A stretch of DNA of 64,000 nt from Thermus amyloliquefaciens (GCF_000744885.1 NZ_JQMV01000003.1:124001-188000); one strand, 5' to 3'. Counted from the first letter of the stretch, positions 1-8,954 are shown. The notes: a model not told the origin generated them from the sequence alone. Translations and numbers: made by a program.

Positions 1-366
1 CTCCTTGAGGTTTTGAGGGGTACCGAAACGGTAGGCCCGGTAGTAGGTTTTGCCGGGCTGGGGCTCGGGGAGGAGGGGTTCGGAAAGGAGCTTGGCCTCC
101 ACCACCCAAAGCTTTAGGGTGTAGGCCGCCCGCTCCTCCACCCCAAAGGCCACGGGCTGGAGAACCTCCACGAGGGAGCCCAGCTTCTCCCGGCCCACCC
201 GTAAAGCCCCTTCCTCCACCCCCTCCCTTTCCTCCAGGCTTACGGCGGGAAGACCCCAGGCGCCCCCGAACTCGGGGTCCTCCTCGGGGCGCTTCACCAA
301 TAGGAGCCCCTTATCGGACCAGGCGGCCAGGGCCACCGCGCGCTTGAGGGGCTTGGCCGTCAGCAC
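1..366 (-). CDS. Nudix-like hydrolase, 3' part cut by the window edge
   Basis: The reading frame runs from a GTG at 366 off the left edge, giving 122 visible residues. The segment KRPEEDPEFGGAWGLPA followed by an REKLG stretch fits a Nudix fold: the FGGAWGLP part is typical. The canonical REUXEEXGU box is weak, because the paired glutamates before the final glycine are not obvious, so catalysis and substrate are uncertain. A TACCCT hexamer lies 6 nt upstream of the GTG (373-378), consistent with a leaderless transcript. The C-terminus is missing from the window. Confidence 0.6.
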   Translation of the reverse strand, partial: MLTAKPLKRAVALAAWSDKGLLLVKRPEEDPEFGGAWGLPAVSLEEREGVEEGALRVGREKLGSLVEVLQPVAFGVEERAAYTLKLWVVEAKLLSEPLLPEPQPGKTYYRAYRFGTPQNLKE

Positions 367-402
367 CTAACCAGGGTAGCAAAACCGTGGCCCAGGTTCC
401 AG

Positions 403-2412
403 TCAGGCCAGGCGAAGGGGCTCCACCTCCACCGGGGTGGAGTGGAAGGTGCTTCCGCCCCCTAGGTCGGTGAGCCTTTCCGCGGTGAGGTGGTTGATGC
501 CCTTGCCATCCGGGGCCCACTTTTCCCACCAGGTGCCCTCGAGGACCACCGTCCCCGGCATGGGGGCCTCCGTCACCTTGGCCTTGCGCACCACCCTCCC
601 TTGGGGGGAGCGGATGTGGACCAGCATGCCCTCGGCGATGCCCCGGGCCTCGGCGTCCTGGGGATGGATGAGGAGGCGGGGCTCGCCGCCTTCCGCCTCC
701 ACCAGGGCCCGGACGTTCCCGTAGGTGGTGTTGAGGAAGCGGTGGGCAGGAGGGGTGAGGAGGATCAGGGGGTAGCCCGGCAGGGGTTCCGTGGGGATGA
801 CCTCCGGGGGTGGGCTGAAGCGCACCGGGCCCTGGGCGAAGGGGAGGAAGGGCTTGGGGAGGTGGAGCTTTACGAAGCCCTCCCGCTTGAGCCTTTCCAG
901 GGTGATGCCCTCCAGGTAGGGATGGTCGGTGTCCAGGAGACTTCGGGCCACCTCCTCTGCGGTCCAGTAGAGGGTGGGTTCCTGCAGGCCGAGCCTCTTG
1001 GCCAGTTCCCGGAAGACCCAGGTGTTGGGCCTTGCCTCCCCCTCGGGCTCGGCTAGGGGCTCGTTCCAGGAGAGGTAGTAGTGCCCATAGCTGGTGTAGA
1101 GGTCGGGGTGCTCGTAGAAGAAGGTGGCGGGGAGGAGGTAGTCGGCGTAAAGGGCGGTCTCCGTCATCACCTGCTCCAGCACCACGGTGAAGAGGTCCTC
1201 CCGCGAAAGCCCCTCCTTGACCCTTCCCGTGTTGGGGGCCACCACCAGGGGGTTGGAGTTGAAGACGAAAAGGGCCCTTATGGGGGGCTCGAGGCGGGTG
1301 AGGGCGCTTCCCAGCTCGTTCATGTTGACCCGGCGCACCCTGGGGTTGGGGCGGAAGTAGCCCTCGTGGGGGTGCTCCCCCTCCAGGAGGTGCCTGCCCC
1401 CCAGGAAGCGCTTATTCAGGGGGAAGGCCCCGCTGGTGGAAAGCATGGCCCCGCACCCTGGGTAGCGCCAAGCCCCCAGGAGGGCGGGAAGGAGAATCAC
1501 GGCCCGCAGGGCGTTGCCTCCCCCCGGGTGGCGGGTCATGCCGTAGCCCACCCTTACGAAGACCCGCTTCGCCTCCCCCATCTCCCGGGCCAGCCGCTCG
1601 ATGGCCTCCTTCGGCACCCCGGTCAGGGCCTCGGCCCTGGCTGGGGTCCAGTCCTCGGCTTTCCTTTGGTACTTCTCAACCCCGGTGGCGGCTTCCCTCA
1701 GGTACGCCCAGTCCACCAGGCCCTCCCGGAAGAGGACGTGGGCCAAGGCGTAGGCCAAGGCGGCGTCCGTGCCGGGGCGGAGCTTGAGGTGCTCATCGGC
1801 GAAGCGGCTCGTGGGGTTCTCGTAGGGGTCAATGTGCACCACCTTGGCCCCCCGCTTCCTCGCCTCCTTGAGGAAGGGGGTGAGGTGGCTGTTGGTGGAG
1901 AGGCTGTTGATGCCCCAAAGGAGGATGTAGCGGGCCTGGGGGACCTCCTCGGGGTCTGGGGCCAGGCGGGGCCCGTAGGTCATCTCCCAGGCGGCGCCCC
2001 CCGCGCTGGCGCAGATGGTCTCCAGAAGTTCGCTGGCCCCGATGGCCCGGAAGAAGGCCAAGGGGTGCTGGTTTTCCACGAGGCCCATGGTGCCCGCGTA
2101 GTGGTAGGGGAGGACGGCCTCCCCCCCGTGGGCGTCCAGGACGGCCTTGAGCCTTTCCGCAATCTCCCCCAGGGCCTCCTCCCAGGAGACCCGCTGGAAG
2201 CGGCCCTCCCCCTTCCTCCCCACCCGGCGCAGGGGGTGGAGGAGGCGTTCCCTTACCCTTTCGGGATACCGGTAGGTTTTGGCGCAGGCGAAACCCCGGG
2301 TGACGGGGTGGCGGGGGTCGCCCTCCACCCCCACGAGCCTTCCCTCCCTAAAGGTGAGGAGGAGGCTACAGGCGTCCGGGCAGTCCAGGGGGCAGGTGGC
2401 GCGGGGTTTCAT
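403..2412 (-). CDS. molybdopterin-dependent oxidoreductase with N-terminal Fe-S motif
   Basis: This 669-residue protein belongs to the DMSO reductase/formate dehydrogenase superfamily. Residues 5-50 hold a CPLDCPDAC motif plus a fourth Cys (FACAK), the usual N-terminal [4Fe-4S] site. The body has the LWGINS segment of the molybdopterin domain, and the last 120 residues look like the C-terminal dinucleotide-binding domain. No Tat or Sec signal is visible, so it should be cytoplasmic. The ATG at 2412 is preferred over the upstream GTG at 2451 because the cysteine motif follows at once and a TACTAT hexamer sits 7 nt upstream. The substrate cannot be told. It starts 5 nt after the carboxylesterase stop. 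Confidence 0.85.
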   Translation of the reverse strand: MKPRATCPLDCPDACSLLLTFREGRLVGVEGDPRHPVTRGFACAKTYRYPERVRERLLHPLRRVGRKGEGRFQRVSWEEALGEIAERLKAVLDAHGGEAVLPYHYAGTMGLVENQHPLAFFRAIGASELLETICASAGGAAWEMTYGPRLAPDPEEVPQARYILLWGINSLSTNSHLTPFLKEARKRGAKVVHIDPYENPTSRFADEHLKLRPGTDAALAYALAHVLFREGLVDWAYLREAATGVEKYQRKAEDWTPARAEALTGVPKEAIERLAREMGEAKRVFVRVGYGMTRHPGGGNALRAVILLPALLGAWRYPGCGAMLSTSGAFPLNKRFLGGRHLLEGEHPHEGYFRPNPRVRRVNMNELGSALTRLEPPIRALFVFNSNPLVVAPNTGRVKEGLSREDLFTVVLEQVMTETALYADYLLPATFFYEHPDLYTSYGHYYLSWNEPLAEPEGEARPNTWVFRELAKRLGLQEPTLYWTAEEVARSLLDTDHPYLEGITLERLKREGFVKLHLPKPFLPFAQGPVRFSPPPEVIPTEPLPGYPLILLTPPAHRFLNTTYGNVRALVEAEGGEPRLLIHPQDAEARGIAEGMLVHIRSPQGRVVRKAKVTEAPMPGTVVLEGTWWEKWAPDGKGINHLTAERLTDLGGGSTFHSTPVEVEPLRLA

Positions 2413-2417
2413 GCCCC

Positions 2418-3962
2418 CTATAGTAGCCCCAGGGCCTCGAGGACACCACACCTTTCCCCAAAGGGATCCGGGAGGAGGCGTGGGGGCTCGTCCAAAAGGA
2501 GGAGGTGGCCCTCCTCGTAGGTGGGCCAGCGGGGCCAGCCCCGGGGCTTCCCCTCCCGGGCGAAACCCACCCAGTAGCGGCGCATGCGTTTCCCCAGGGC
2601 CTCGGCCTTTTCCTGGGCCTCGGCGCTGAGGAAGAGGGGCAGAAAGGGCATCTCCCCTAGATTTCCAAAAAGGGGAGCGAGCTCCAGGCCGTGGAAGGCC
2701 CCCAGGCCCTCAAAGCCGGGGACGCGGAAGGCGAAGAGGTAGGCGTAGGTGGGGGCGAAGGGGGCCTGAAGCCTGGCCGCCTTCAGGGAGGGGCAGAGGA
2801 GAAGGAGGTCCGTCTGGGCCACTCCCCAGGCCTGGGCGGGATCAGGGAAACGCTTTTGGTAGGCCTCCTGCAGGGTCTCCCGCTTCCTGGGGGGTATGCC
2901 TTGGGAGGCCAGCCTTTGGCCGAACTCCTCCCAGGTCCTGGGACCCAAAAGCCAGGAGAGGCCGGGGAAGGTGAGTTCCTCCAGGTTGGCCCCCACCAGC
3001 AAGGGGATATCCCGGGCTTGCCCCTTCCGGAGGGCCTCGAGGGGGCTTTCCGGAAGCAGGGCCCCCAGGTGGGGTTTGAAGGGGGAGTTGGGGAAGCCCA
3101 GTACGGCGGCGTTGACGTCGGGAAGGGCTTCCCTTTCCTCAGGAAAGAGGCGGGAAAGGGGAAGGCGGCGGAGACAGGCCAGGTCCTCGGGAGGGCAGCC
3201 CAGGGTCTTGGCCCACCCTTCCCCGAAGGAAAAGTCCCCTTTCAAAGGGCGCACCTGGTGGCAACCCCCCGACTGGAGGATGGCCTTGTGGAAAAGCCCC
3301 CGGGCCTCGGGGGTGGCCAACAGGGTGCAGACCAGCATGCCCCCAGCGGACTCCCCGAAGAGGGTCACGTTCTGGGGATCGCCGCCGAAGTAGGGGATAT
3401 AGCGCTGGACGAAGCGTAGCGCCTCTATCGCGTCCAAAAGGCCATAGTTGCCCACCGCCCTGGGATCTTCCCTTTCCAGGGCGGGAAGGGCCAGAAACCC
3501 CAAGGGGCCGAGGCGGTAGTTTGCCGTGACCACCACCACCCCCTCCTGGGCCAGGCGGTGCCCCCCGTAGATGGGCTCGGCGGCGCTTCCCGAGGTGAAG
3601 CCACCCCCGTGCAGGTAGACCATCACGGGGAAGCCCCCTGGGGGCGGGGGCCTTAGGGGGAGGAAGAGGTTGGCCACCAGGCACTCTTCCCTTTGGGGGG
3701 GGATGAACCCCCCTAGCCGGGCCGTGGTCCCGGGGACTTGCGGACAGGCCACCCGTTCCCTTCCCGCCCCTGGGGGCCAGGAGGCCACCGGCCTGGGAGC
3801 TTGGAAGCGGCCAGCCTCCGCATAAGGGAGCCCATAGAAGGCCATAACCCCCTTTTCCACCTGGCCCAGGGCCAGGCCGAGGGGGGTTTCCACGGGGATC
3901 TCCTGGCCCAGGGCCAGGCCAAGGGCGAGCCCCAAAAGCCCCACTTTTGGAAAGGGGTTCAT
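2418..3962 (-). CDS. type B carboxylesterase, exported
   Basis: A 514-residue alpha/beta-hydrolase of the carboxylesterase type B/para-nitrobenzyl esterase family. The nucleophile serine is in GESAGG (about residue 200), the oxyanion-hole GGGF is in YLHGGGF, and the catalytic histidine is probably in GAFHGLEL. The first 20 residues are a hydrophobic signal peptide ending near ALGQE, so the enzyme is likely secreted or periplasmic. TATAGT lies 6 nt before the ATG (3969-3974 on the minus strand), a leaderless promoter arrangement. It is divergent from rnhB. Substrate range is not predictable. Confidence 0.9.
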   Translation of the reverse strand: MNPFPKVGLLGLALGLALGQEIPVETPLGLALGQVEKGVMAFYGLPYAEAGRFQAPRPVASWPPGAGRERVACPQVPGTTARLGGFIPPQREECLVANLFLPLRPPPPGGFPVMVYLHGGGFTSGSAAEPIYGGHRLAQEGVVVVTANYRLGPLGFLALPALEREDPRAVGNYGLLDAIEALRFVQRYIPYFGGDPQNVTLFGESAGGMLVCTLLATPEARGLFHKAILQSGGCHQVRPLKGDFSFGEGWAKTLGCPPEDLACLRRLPLSRLFPEEREALPDVNAAVLGFPNSPFKPHLGALLPESPLEALRKGQARDIPLLVGANLEELTFPGLSWLLGPRTWEEFGQRLASQGIPPRKRETLQEAYQKRFPDPAQAWGVAQTDLLLLCPSLKAARLQAPFAPTYAYLFAFRVPGFEGLGAFHGLELAPLFGNLGEMPFLPLFLSAEAQEKAEALGKRMRRYWVGFAREGKPRGWPRWPTYEEGHLLLLDEPPRLLPDPFGERCGVLEALGLL

Positions 3963-4019
3963 GGGGAAACTATATCCAGATCTCCTCCGGGGGCGTCAAC
4001 GGGGGCATAATGCCAAGGG

Positions 4020-4636
4020 ATGGCGGGGGTGGAAGGTCCCCTCGAGGCTCCCTTCTGGTCCTTGGGCCTCCGGGTGGCCGGGGTGGACGAGGCCGGCCGG
4101 GGGCCTGGGCGGGGCCCATCGTGGTGGGGGCGGTGATCCTGCCTCCCGGGCGTTACCCTTTTCGGGACTCCAAGCTCCTAAGCCCAAGGGAGCGGGAGCG
4201 CCTGGCCGAGGAGGTGCGTCGGGTGGCCCTGGCCCATGCCCTGGGGGTGGCGGAGGTGGCGGAGGTGGACCGGCTGGGGCCCCTTCGGGCCACCCTGCTT
4301 GCGGCGGAGCGGGCTTTGGCCGGGCTGGATCCTCCTCCCGAGGCCTTGGTCACCGACTACCTCCAGGTGGCCACCGCCTTGCCCCTGCTCGCCCCTCCTA
4401 AGGCGGACCAACATAGCCCCAGCGTGGCCGCGGCCAGCATCCTGGCCAAGGTGCACCGGGACGGGCTCATGGAGGAGCTGGACCGCCTTTACCCTGGCTA
4501 TGGCTTTGCCCGGCACAAGGGCTACGGCACCCCGGAGCACCAGGAGGCCCTGGCCCGTTTGGGGCCTTCGCCGGTCCACCGCAGGCGCTACGCCCCCGTG
4601 GCCCAGGCGGCCTTAAGGTTTCCTGAAGGGCCTTAG
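4020..4636 (+). pseudogene. rnhB: ribonuclease HII, frame broken by one missing G
   Basis: RNase HII cleaves the RNA strand of RNA-DNA hybrids and removes misincorporated ribonucleotides. From the ATG at 4020 the frame reads GLRVAGVDEAGRG, the family's N-terminal active-site motif, up to about 4103. The rest (AWAGPIVVGAVIL, VTDYLQ, HSPSVAAASILAKVHRD, GYGFARHKGYGT) is in a different frame. Adding one G to the G5 run at 4099-4103 restores a continuous enzyme of about 205 residues. As it stands, the longest single frame (229 codons from 3947) replaces the catalytic Asp-Glu pair with unrelated sequence. The cause may be a sequencing indel, a real mutation or slippage. Confidence 0.88.
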
Positions 4637-4672
4637 GCCGCCTTTGGGCTAGGCTGGAAGGTGGAGGTGTCC

Positions 4673-5143
4673 ATGCGGCTTCTTTTCCCCCTCCTGGCGG
4701 GCTTGCTCTCGGCCTGCACCGTGACCCTCGAGGGGTTTACGTTAAGCTACCGTTGGGACTTTACCCCGGTCATCCTGCGCTTTGAGCCGGACCGGGGGGC
4801 GGGGGCCACCTACTACGTGGGGGAGGAGGTCCGGTTCTTCCTCACCCTGGCGGACCCCGGCTGGATAAGCCTGGTGGCCATCGATCCCGATGGGCGCACC
4901 TACGAGCTGGACCGCTTGTACCTGGGCCGCGGCACCCACGTGCTCCCTCCCGGGGCCTATAGCTACACCCTCACGCCCCCGAGGGGGCTCCAGCGGGTGC
5001 GGGCCATCTACATGGATGGCCCGCCTGGGAGCCTGCGCCTGGAAGGGGTATATACCGACTGGGACGCCCGGCTCAGGGTGTACCTGGAGGCCTCGGGAGC
5101 CCGCCACTACCAGGTGGTGGAAACCTACTTCTACGTCCGCTGA
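4673..5143 (+). CDS. DUF4384-type lipoprotein
   Basis: A 156-residue protein with a lipoprotein signal: a hydrophobic stretch ending in LAGLLSAC, with the Cys near residue 15 as the lipidation site. The rest is beta-rich (TYYVGEEVRFFLTLADPGWISLVAIDPDG), resembling DUF4384 domains found in Thermus/Deinococcus surface proteins. The ATG at 4673 is chosen because GGAGGTG lies just upstream. A GTG at 4661 is possible but would add four residues before the signal. It likely sits in the cell envelope; no function is assigned. Confidence 0.75.
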   Translation: MRLLFPLLAGLLSACTVTLEGFTLSYRWDFTPVILRFEPDRGAGATYYVGEEVRFFLTLADPGWISLVAIDPDGRTYELDRLYLGRGTHVLPPGAYSYTLTPPRGLQRVRAIYMDGPPGSLRLEGVYTDWDARLRVYLEASGARHYQVVETYFYVR

Positions 5144-5165
5144 CTGCATGAACTTGCAAAGGGGC

Positions 5166-5196
5166 TTGCCCTTTCCGCCCCCAGGTGGGGTATAAT
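5166..5196 (+). promoter_or_regulatory. promoter of first TRAP binding-protein gene
   Basis: TTGCCC (5166-5171) and a perfect TATAAT (5191-5196) are 19 nt apart. An AAGGAGG ribosome-binding site (5211-5217) and an ATG at 5224 follow. The perfect -10 suggests strong expression. Confidence 0.7.
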
Positions 5197-5223
5197 CCCC
5201 CTGGACCGCTAAGGAGGTCAAAA

Positions 5224-6303
5224 ATGAAGCGGCGTGACTTCTTGAAAAAGACAGGTATCGGCGTGGCGGCCAGCGCGGCGTTTGGCCCAGTCTTTGCCCA
5301 GGCCCAGCCCACCCTAAGGTGGCGCCTCACCAGTAGCTTTCCCAAAAGCCTAGACACGCTTTTCGGCGGGGCTGAGGAATTTGCCCAGAGGGTGGCGGAG
5401 CTCACGGGAGGCAAGCTGCAGATCCGCGTCTACCAGGCGGGGGAGATCGTGCCCGGGCTACAGGTGCTGGATGCGGTGCAGCAGGGCACCGTGGAGATGG
5501 GCCAGACCGCCAGCTACTACTACGTGGGCAAAAGCCAGGCTTTGGCCTTTGATGCGGGGGTGCCCTTCGGCCTCACCTACCGCCAGCAAAACGCCTGGAT
5601 GTACCACGGGGGCGGCATCGGTCTCTTCCGTTCCATCTTCGCGGACTTCGGCATCATCCAGTTCCCCGCAGGAAACACGGGCGTGCAGATGGGCGGCTGG
5701 TTCCGTAGGGAGATCAAGGGCTTGGCGGATCTAAAGGGGCTTAAGATGCGCATCCCTGGTCCTGGGGGCCAGGTGATGAGCCGGCTTGGGGTGGTGCCCC
5801 AGGTGTTGGCGGGCGGCGACATCTATCCCGCTCTAGAGCGCGGTGCCATTGACGCCACCGAGTGGGTTGGCCCCTACGACGATGAAAAGCTGGGCTTCTA
5901 TAAGGTGGCCAAGTACTACTACTACCCCGGCTGGCACGAGCCTGGGACCCAGCTCACCCTTTACGTGAACCTGAAGGAGTGGCAGAAGCTTCCCAAGGAG
6001 TATCAGCAGGCCATTGAGGTGGCGGCCTCGGAGGTGAACCTCACCATGCAGGCCAAGTACGACCAGCTGAACGCCGCAGCCCTCCAGCGCCTCATCAAGA
6101 ACGGTGTTCGCCTCCGGAAGTGGCCTGCTGAGATTCTAAAGGCGGCTCAGAAGGCGGCCTTTGAGTGGTTTGAGGAAGAATCCGCCAAAGACGCTACCTA
6201 CAGGAAGGTCTACACCGCCTGGAAGAAGTTCCGCGAGGAGCAGTACCGCTGGTTCGGGGTGGCGGAGCTGGGCTACGAGCAGTTCGCCTTCCCCGCCGTC
6301 TGA
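5224..6303 (+). CDS. TRAP transporter substrate-binding protein, DctP/TakP type (copy 1)
   Basis: A 359-residue periplasmic binding protein of the DctP family. It begins with a twin-arginine signal (MKRRDFLKKTGIG, then a hydrophobic run and AQA), so it should be exported folded. ATEWVGPYDDEKLGFYKVAKYYYYP resembles the ligand pocket of the TakP-like branch, which binds alpha-keto acids or lactate with a metal ion; this assignment is by family. No DctQ or DctM membrane partner is in the window. The ATG at 5224 follows AAGGAGG; an upstream in-frame start at 5185 overlaps the promoter and is unlikely. Copy 2 follows directly. Confidence 0.9.
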   Translation: MKRRDFLKKTGIGVAASAAFGPVFAQAQPTLRWRLTSSFPKSLDTLFGGAEEFAQRVAELTGGKLQIRVYQAGEIVPGLQVLDAVQQGTVEMGQTASYYYVGKSQALAFDAGVPFGLTYRQQNAWMYHGGGIGLFRSIFADFGIIQFPAGNTGVQMGGWFRREIKGLADLKGLKMRIPGPGGQVMSRLGVVPQVLAGGDIYPALERGAIDATEWVGPYDDEKLGFYKVAKYYYYPGWHEPGTQLTLYVNLKEWQKLPKEYQQAIEVAASEVNLTMQAKYDQLNAAALQRLIKNGVRLRKWPAEILKAAQKAAFEWFEEESAKDATYRKVYTAWKKFREEQYRWFGVAELGYEQFAFPAV

Positions 6304-6318
6304 GCCTTGCCCTCTACT

Positions 6319-6340
6319 CCGGGGGCCCGGCGGCCCCCGG
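6319..6340 (+). terminator. GC hairpin after TRAP copy 1
   Basis: CCGGGGGCC (6319-6327) pairs with GGCCCCCGG (6332-6340) over a 4-nt loop, 16 nt after the stop codon. There is no U-run after it, so it may act as a 3' stabiliser or a weak terminator before the next promoter. Confidence 0.5.
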
Positions 6341-6346
6341 GATGTC

Positions 6347-6376
6347 TTGCATACGTTATCCACTCCTCGGTATAAT
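6347..6376 (+). promoter_or_regulatory. promoter of second TRAP binding-protein gene
   Basis: TTGCAT (6347-6352) and a perfect TATAAT (6371-6376) are 18 nt apart, upstream of GAGGAGG and the ATG at 6419. The second copy therefore has its own promoter. Confidence 0.75.
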
Positions 6377-6418
6377 CCACCCCGAACCAACCCTGAACAT
6401 GGGTGGTGAGGAGGTAGC

Positions 6419-7498
6419 ATGAAAAGACGGGATTTTTTGAAGAAGGCAGGTATCGGCGTAGCGGCCAGCGCGGCCTTCGGCCCAGTCTTTGCCCAGGCCC
6501 AGCCCACGGTGAGGTGGCGGCTAGCCTCGAGCTTCCCTAAGAGCCTGGACACCATTTATGGGGCAGCGGAGGTGTTGGCGGAGCGGGTTTCCACCCTCAC
6601 CGGCGGCCGCTTCCAGATCCGCCCCTACCAGGCGGGGGAGATCGTGCCCGGGCTACAGGTGCTGGACGCGGTGCAGCAAGGTACCGTGGAGGTGGGTCAC
6701 ACCGCCAGCTACTACTACGTGGGTAAGAACTCCGCCTTTGCCTTTGACACCGCCTTGCCCTTCGGCTTCACCGCCCGCCAGCAGAACGCCTGGTTCTACC
6801 ATGGTGGGGGCATTGAGGCTACCCGGCCCCTGTATGCGGACTTCGGCCTGATTCAGTTTCCTGGGGGAAACACCGGTGCCCAGATGGGAGGCTGGTTCCG
6901 CAAGGAGATTAAGAGCGTGGACGACCTCAAGGGCCTCAAGATGCGCATCCCCGGCCTGGGCGGAGTGGTGATGAGCCGGCTTGGGGTGGTGCCCCAGACC
7001 TTGGCCGGCGGCGACATCTATCCCGCCTTGGAACGGGGCACCGTGGACGCCGCGGAGTGGGTGGGCCCCTACGACGACCTGAAGCTGGGCTTCTACAAGG
7101 TGGCCAAGTACTATTATTACCCCGGCTGGTGGGAGCCCGGTCCCGCCCTGGTCTTCATCGTCAACCTCAAGGAGTGGCAGAAGCTCCCCAAGGAGTACCA
7201 GCAGGCCTTTGAGGTGGCTGCCGCCGAGGCCAACCTAAGCATGGTCGCCCGCTACGACGCCCAAAACCCCAAGGCGCTCCAGACCCTATTGCAAAGGGGG
7301 GTGCGGTTGAGGAAGTTCCCTAACGATGTCCTCAAAGCTGCCCAGAAAGCCGCGTTTGAGCTCTTTGAGGAGGAGGCGGCCAAGAACCCGCTTTACAAGA
7401 AGGTCTATACCGCCTGGAAGAAGTTCCGCGAGGAGCAGTACCGCTGGTTTGGGGTGGCAGAGCTGGGCTACGAGCAGTTCGCCTTCCCTTCCGTCTAG
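6419..7498 (+). CDS. TRAP transporter substrate-binding protein, DctP/TakP type (copy 2)
   Basis: A 359-residue paralogue of the preceding gene with the same length, an almost identical Tat signal (MKRRDFLKKAGIG) and long identical blocks (RIPGLGG/RIPGPGG, QEW-type pocket, EEQYRWFGVAELGYEQFAFP at the C-terminus). I estimate that roughly three quarters of residues match. Differences include EATRPLYADFG in place of GLFRSIFADFG and AEWVGPYDDLK in place of TEWVGPYDDEK, near the presumed ligand site, so specificity may have diverged. It has its own promoter, and a terminator follows at 7516. No TRAP permease is adjacent. Confidence 0.9.
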   Translation: MKRRDFLKKAGIGVAASAAFGPVFAQAQPTVRWRLASSFPKSLDTIYGAAEVLAERVSTLTGGRFQIRPYQAGEIVPGLQVLDAVQQGTVEVGHTASYYYVGKNSAFAFDTALPFGFTARQQNAWFYHGGGIEATRPLYADFGLIQFPGGNTGAQMGGWFRKEIKSVDDLKGLKMRIPGLGGVVMSRLGVVPQTLAGGDIYPALERGTVDAAEWVGPYDDLKLGFYKVAKYYYYPGWWEPGPALVFIVNLKEWQKLPKEYQQAFEVAAAEANLSMVARYDAQNPKALQTLLQRGVRLRKFPNDVLKAAQKAAFELFEEEAAKNPLYKKVYTAWKKFREEQYRWFGVAELGYEQFAFPSV

Positions 7499-7515
7499 GG
7501 TTCGTGGAGGTGGCT

Positions 7516-7540
7516 GCCCCGGGGTATTCCCCGGGGCTTT
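7516..7540 (+). terminator. rho-independent terminator after TRAP copy 2
   Basis: GCCCCGGGG (7516-7524) and CCCCGGGGC (7529-7537) form a 9-bp stem with a TATT loop, followed by TTT and a further T-rich stretch. Confidence 0.75.
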
Positions 7541-7568
7541 GCCTTTTGGGAGCTGGGTTTCCCCGGGC

Positions 7569-7598
7569 TTGACAGGGGGGGAGGACCGGGTTTAAAAT
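7569..7598 (+). promoter_or_regulatory. promoter of malE operon
   Basis: A perfect TTGACA (7569-7574) and TAAAAT (7593-7598) are 18 nt apart, ending about 30 nt before the malE start. No clear operator palindrome was seen. Confidence 0.7.
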
Positions 7599-7628
7599 TG
7601 CCCTGGAAAAGCTTCCATGGGGGTGTGT

Positions 7629-8918
7629 ATGAGGCGTAGAGAGTTTCTCAAGAAGGCAGGGGTTGGGCTGGTTGCCAGCGCCCTTTGGGGGCCGGCCTTG
7701 GTGCGGGCCCAAGCGGGCCCGGTCATCCGTGTGGCTGGGGACTCCACCGCGGTGGGCGAGGGTGGCCGCTGGATGAAGGAGATGGTGGAGGCCTGGGGCA
7801 AGAAGACGGGCACCCGGGTGGAGTACATAGACTCCCCGGCGGATACCAACGACCGCTTGGCCCTCTACCAGCAGTACTGGGCGGCCAGGAGCCCGGATGT
7901 GGACGTTTACATGATCGACGTGATCTGGCCGGGCATCGTGGCTCCCCATGCCCTTGACCTGAAGCCGTACTTCTCGGAGAACGAGCTCAAGGAGTTCTTC
8001 CCCCGCATTGTCCAGAACAACACCATCCGCGGTAAGCTCACCTCCATTCCCTTCTTTACAGATGCGGGCATCCTCTATTACCGCAAAGACCTTCTGGAAA
8101 AGTACGGGTTCAAGAACCCGCCCCGCACCTGGGCAGAGCTGGAGCAGATGGCCAAGAAGGTCATGGAGGGAGAGCGCAAGGCGGGCAACCGCGACTTCTG
8201 GGGCTTTGTCTTCCAAGGCAAGGCCTACGAGGGCCTCACCTGCGACGCCTTGGAGTGGATCTACTCCCATAAGGGCGGGCGCATCATCGAGCCGGATGGC
8301 ACCGTCAGCATCAACAATGGCCGCGCCGCTTTAGCCCTCAACACCATCCGCCGCTTCGTGGGCACCATTGCCCCTTCTGGGGTCACCAGCTACGCGGAAG
8401 AGGAGGCTAGGAACGTCTGGCAACAGGGCAATAGCCTCTTCATGCGCAACTGGCCCTACGCCTACGCCCTGGGCCAGGCGGAGGGAAGCCCCATCCGCGG
8501 CAAGTTTGGGGTCACGGTGCTTCCCAAGGGCGGAGCCGATGCGCCCAACGCCGCTACCCTGGGTGGTTGGCAGCTCATGGTTTCCGCCTACAGCCGCTAC
8601 CCCAAGGAGTCGGCCGATCTGGTGAGGTACCTGGCCTCCTACGAGGTGCAAAAGGACAACGCCGTGCGGCTTTCCCGCCTGCCCACCCGGCCGGCCCTCT
8701 ACACCGACCGGGACGTCCTGGGCAGGAACCCTTGGTTCCGCGACCTTCTCCCCGTCTTCCAGAACGCGGTTTCCCGGCCTTCTGATGTGGCTGGCGCCAA
8801 GTACAACCAGGTGTCCGAGGCCATCTGGACCGAGGTGCACAGCGTGCTAACCGGGAAGAAGACCGGGGAGGTGGCGGTGCGGGACCTCGAGGGCCGCTTG
8901 CGCCGTATCCTGCGCTAA
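7629..8918 (+). CDS. malE: ABC sugar-binding protein (trehalose/maltose type)
   Basis: A 429-residue extracellular solute-binding protein, family 1. It resembles the Thermus trehalose/maltose/sucrose-binding protein and is followed by two permeases in MalF-MalG order. The N-terminus [13 protein letters not shown] is a twin-arginine signal with a cleavage site near VRAQA. The pocket probably includes the [16 protein letters not shown] and [12 protein letters not shown] regions. The ATG at 7629 is preferred, with GGGGGTG just upstream; an ATG at 7617 would place four residues before the twin arginines. Substrate is inferred from the family. A hairpin after the gene probably raises its level above the permeases. 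Confidence 0.88.
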   Translation: MRRREFLKKAGVGLVASALWGPALVRAQAGPVIRVAGDSTAVGEGGRWMKEMVEAWGKKTGTRVEYIDSPADTNDRLALYQQYWAARSPDVDVYMIDVIWPGIVAPHALDLKPYFSENELKEFFPRIVQNNTIRGKLTSIPFFTDAGILYYRKDLLEKYGFKNPPRTWAELEQMAKKVMEGERKAGNRDFWGFVFQGKAYEGLTCDALEWIYSHKGGRIIEPDGTVSINNGRAALALNTIRRFVGTIAPSGVTSYAEEEARNVWQQGNSLFMRNWPYAYALGQAEGSPIRGKFGVTVLPKGGADAPNAATLGGWQLMVSAYSRYPKESADLVRYLASYEVQKDNAVRLSRLPTRPALYTDRDVLGRNPWFRDLLPVFQNAVSRPSDVAGAKYNQVSEAIWTEVHSVLTGKKTGEVAVRDLEGRLRRILR

Positions 8919-8929
8919 CCCTCCTCTTA

Positions 8930-8954
8930 CCCCGGGGGCCCTCCCCCGGGGTTT
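8930..8954 (+). terminator. hairpin between malE and malF, possible partial terminator
   Basis: CCCCGGGGG (8930-8938) pairs with CCCCCGGGG (8943-8951), followed by a short TTTAT. It lies inside the operon, so incomplete termination or 3' protection of the malE message is the likely role. Confidence 0.6.

Noticed and set aside
1081-2520. 479-codon plus-strand frame opposite the molybdopterin gene
   Set aside because: Gly/Val/Glu-rich low-complexity translation, no family motifs, exactly antisense to a well-supported gene. High GC gives many such frames.
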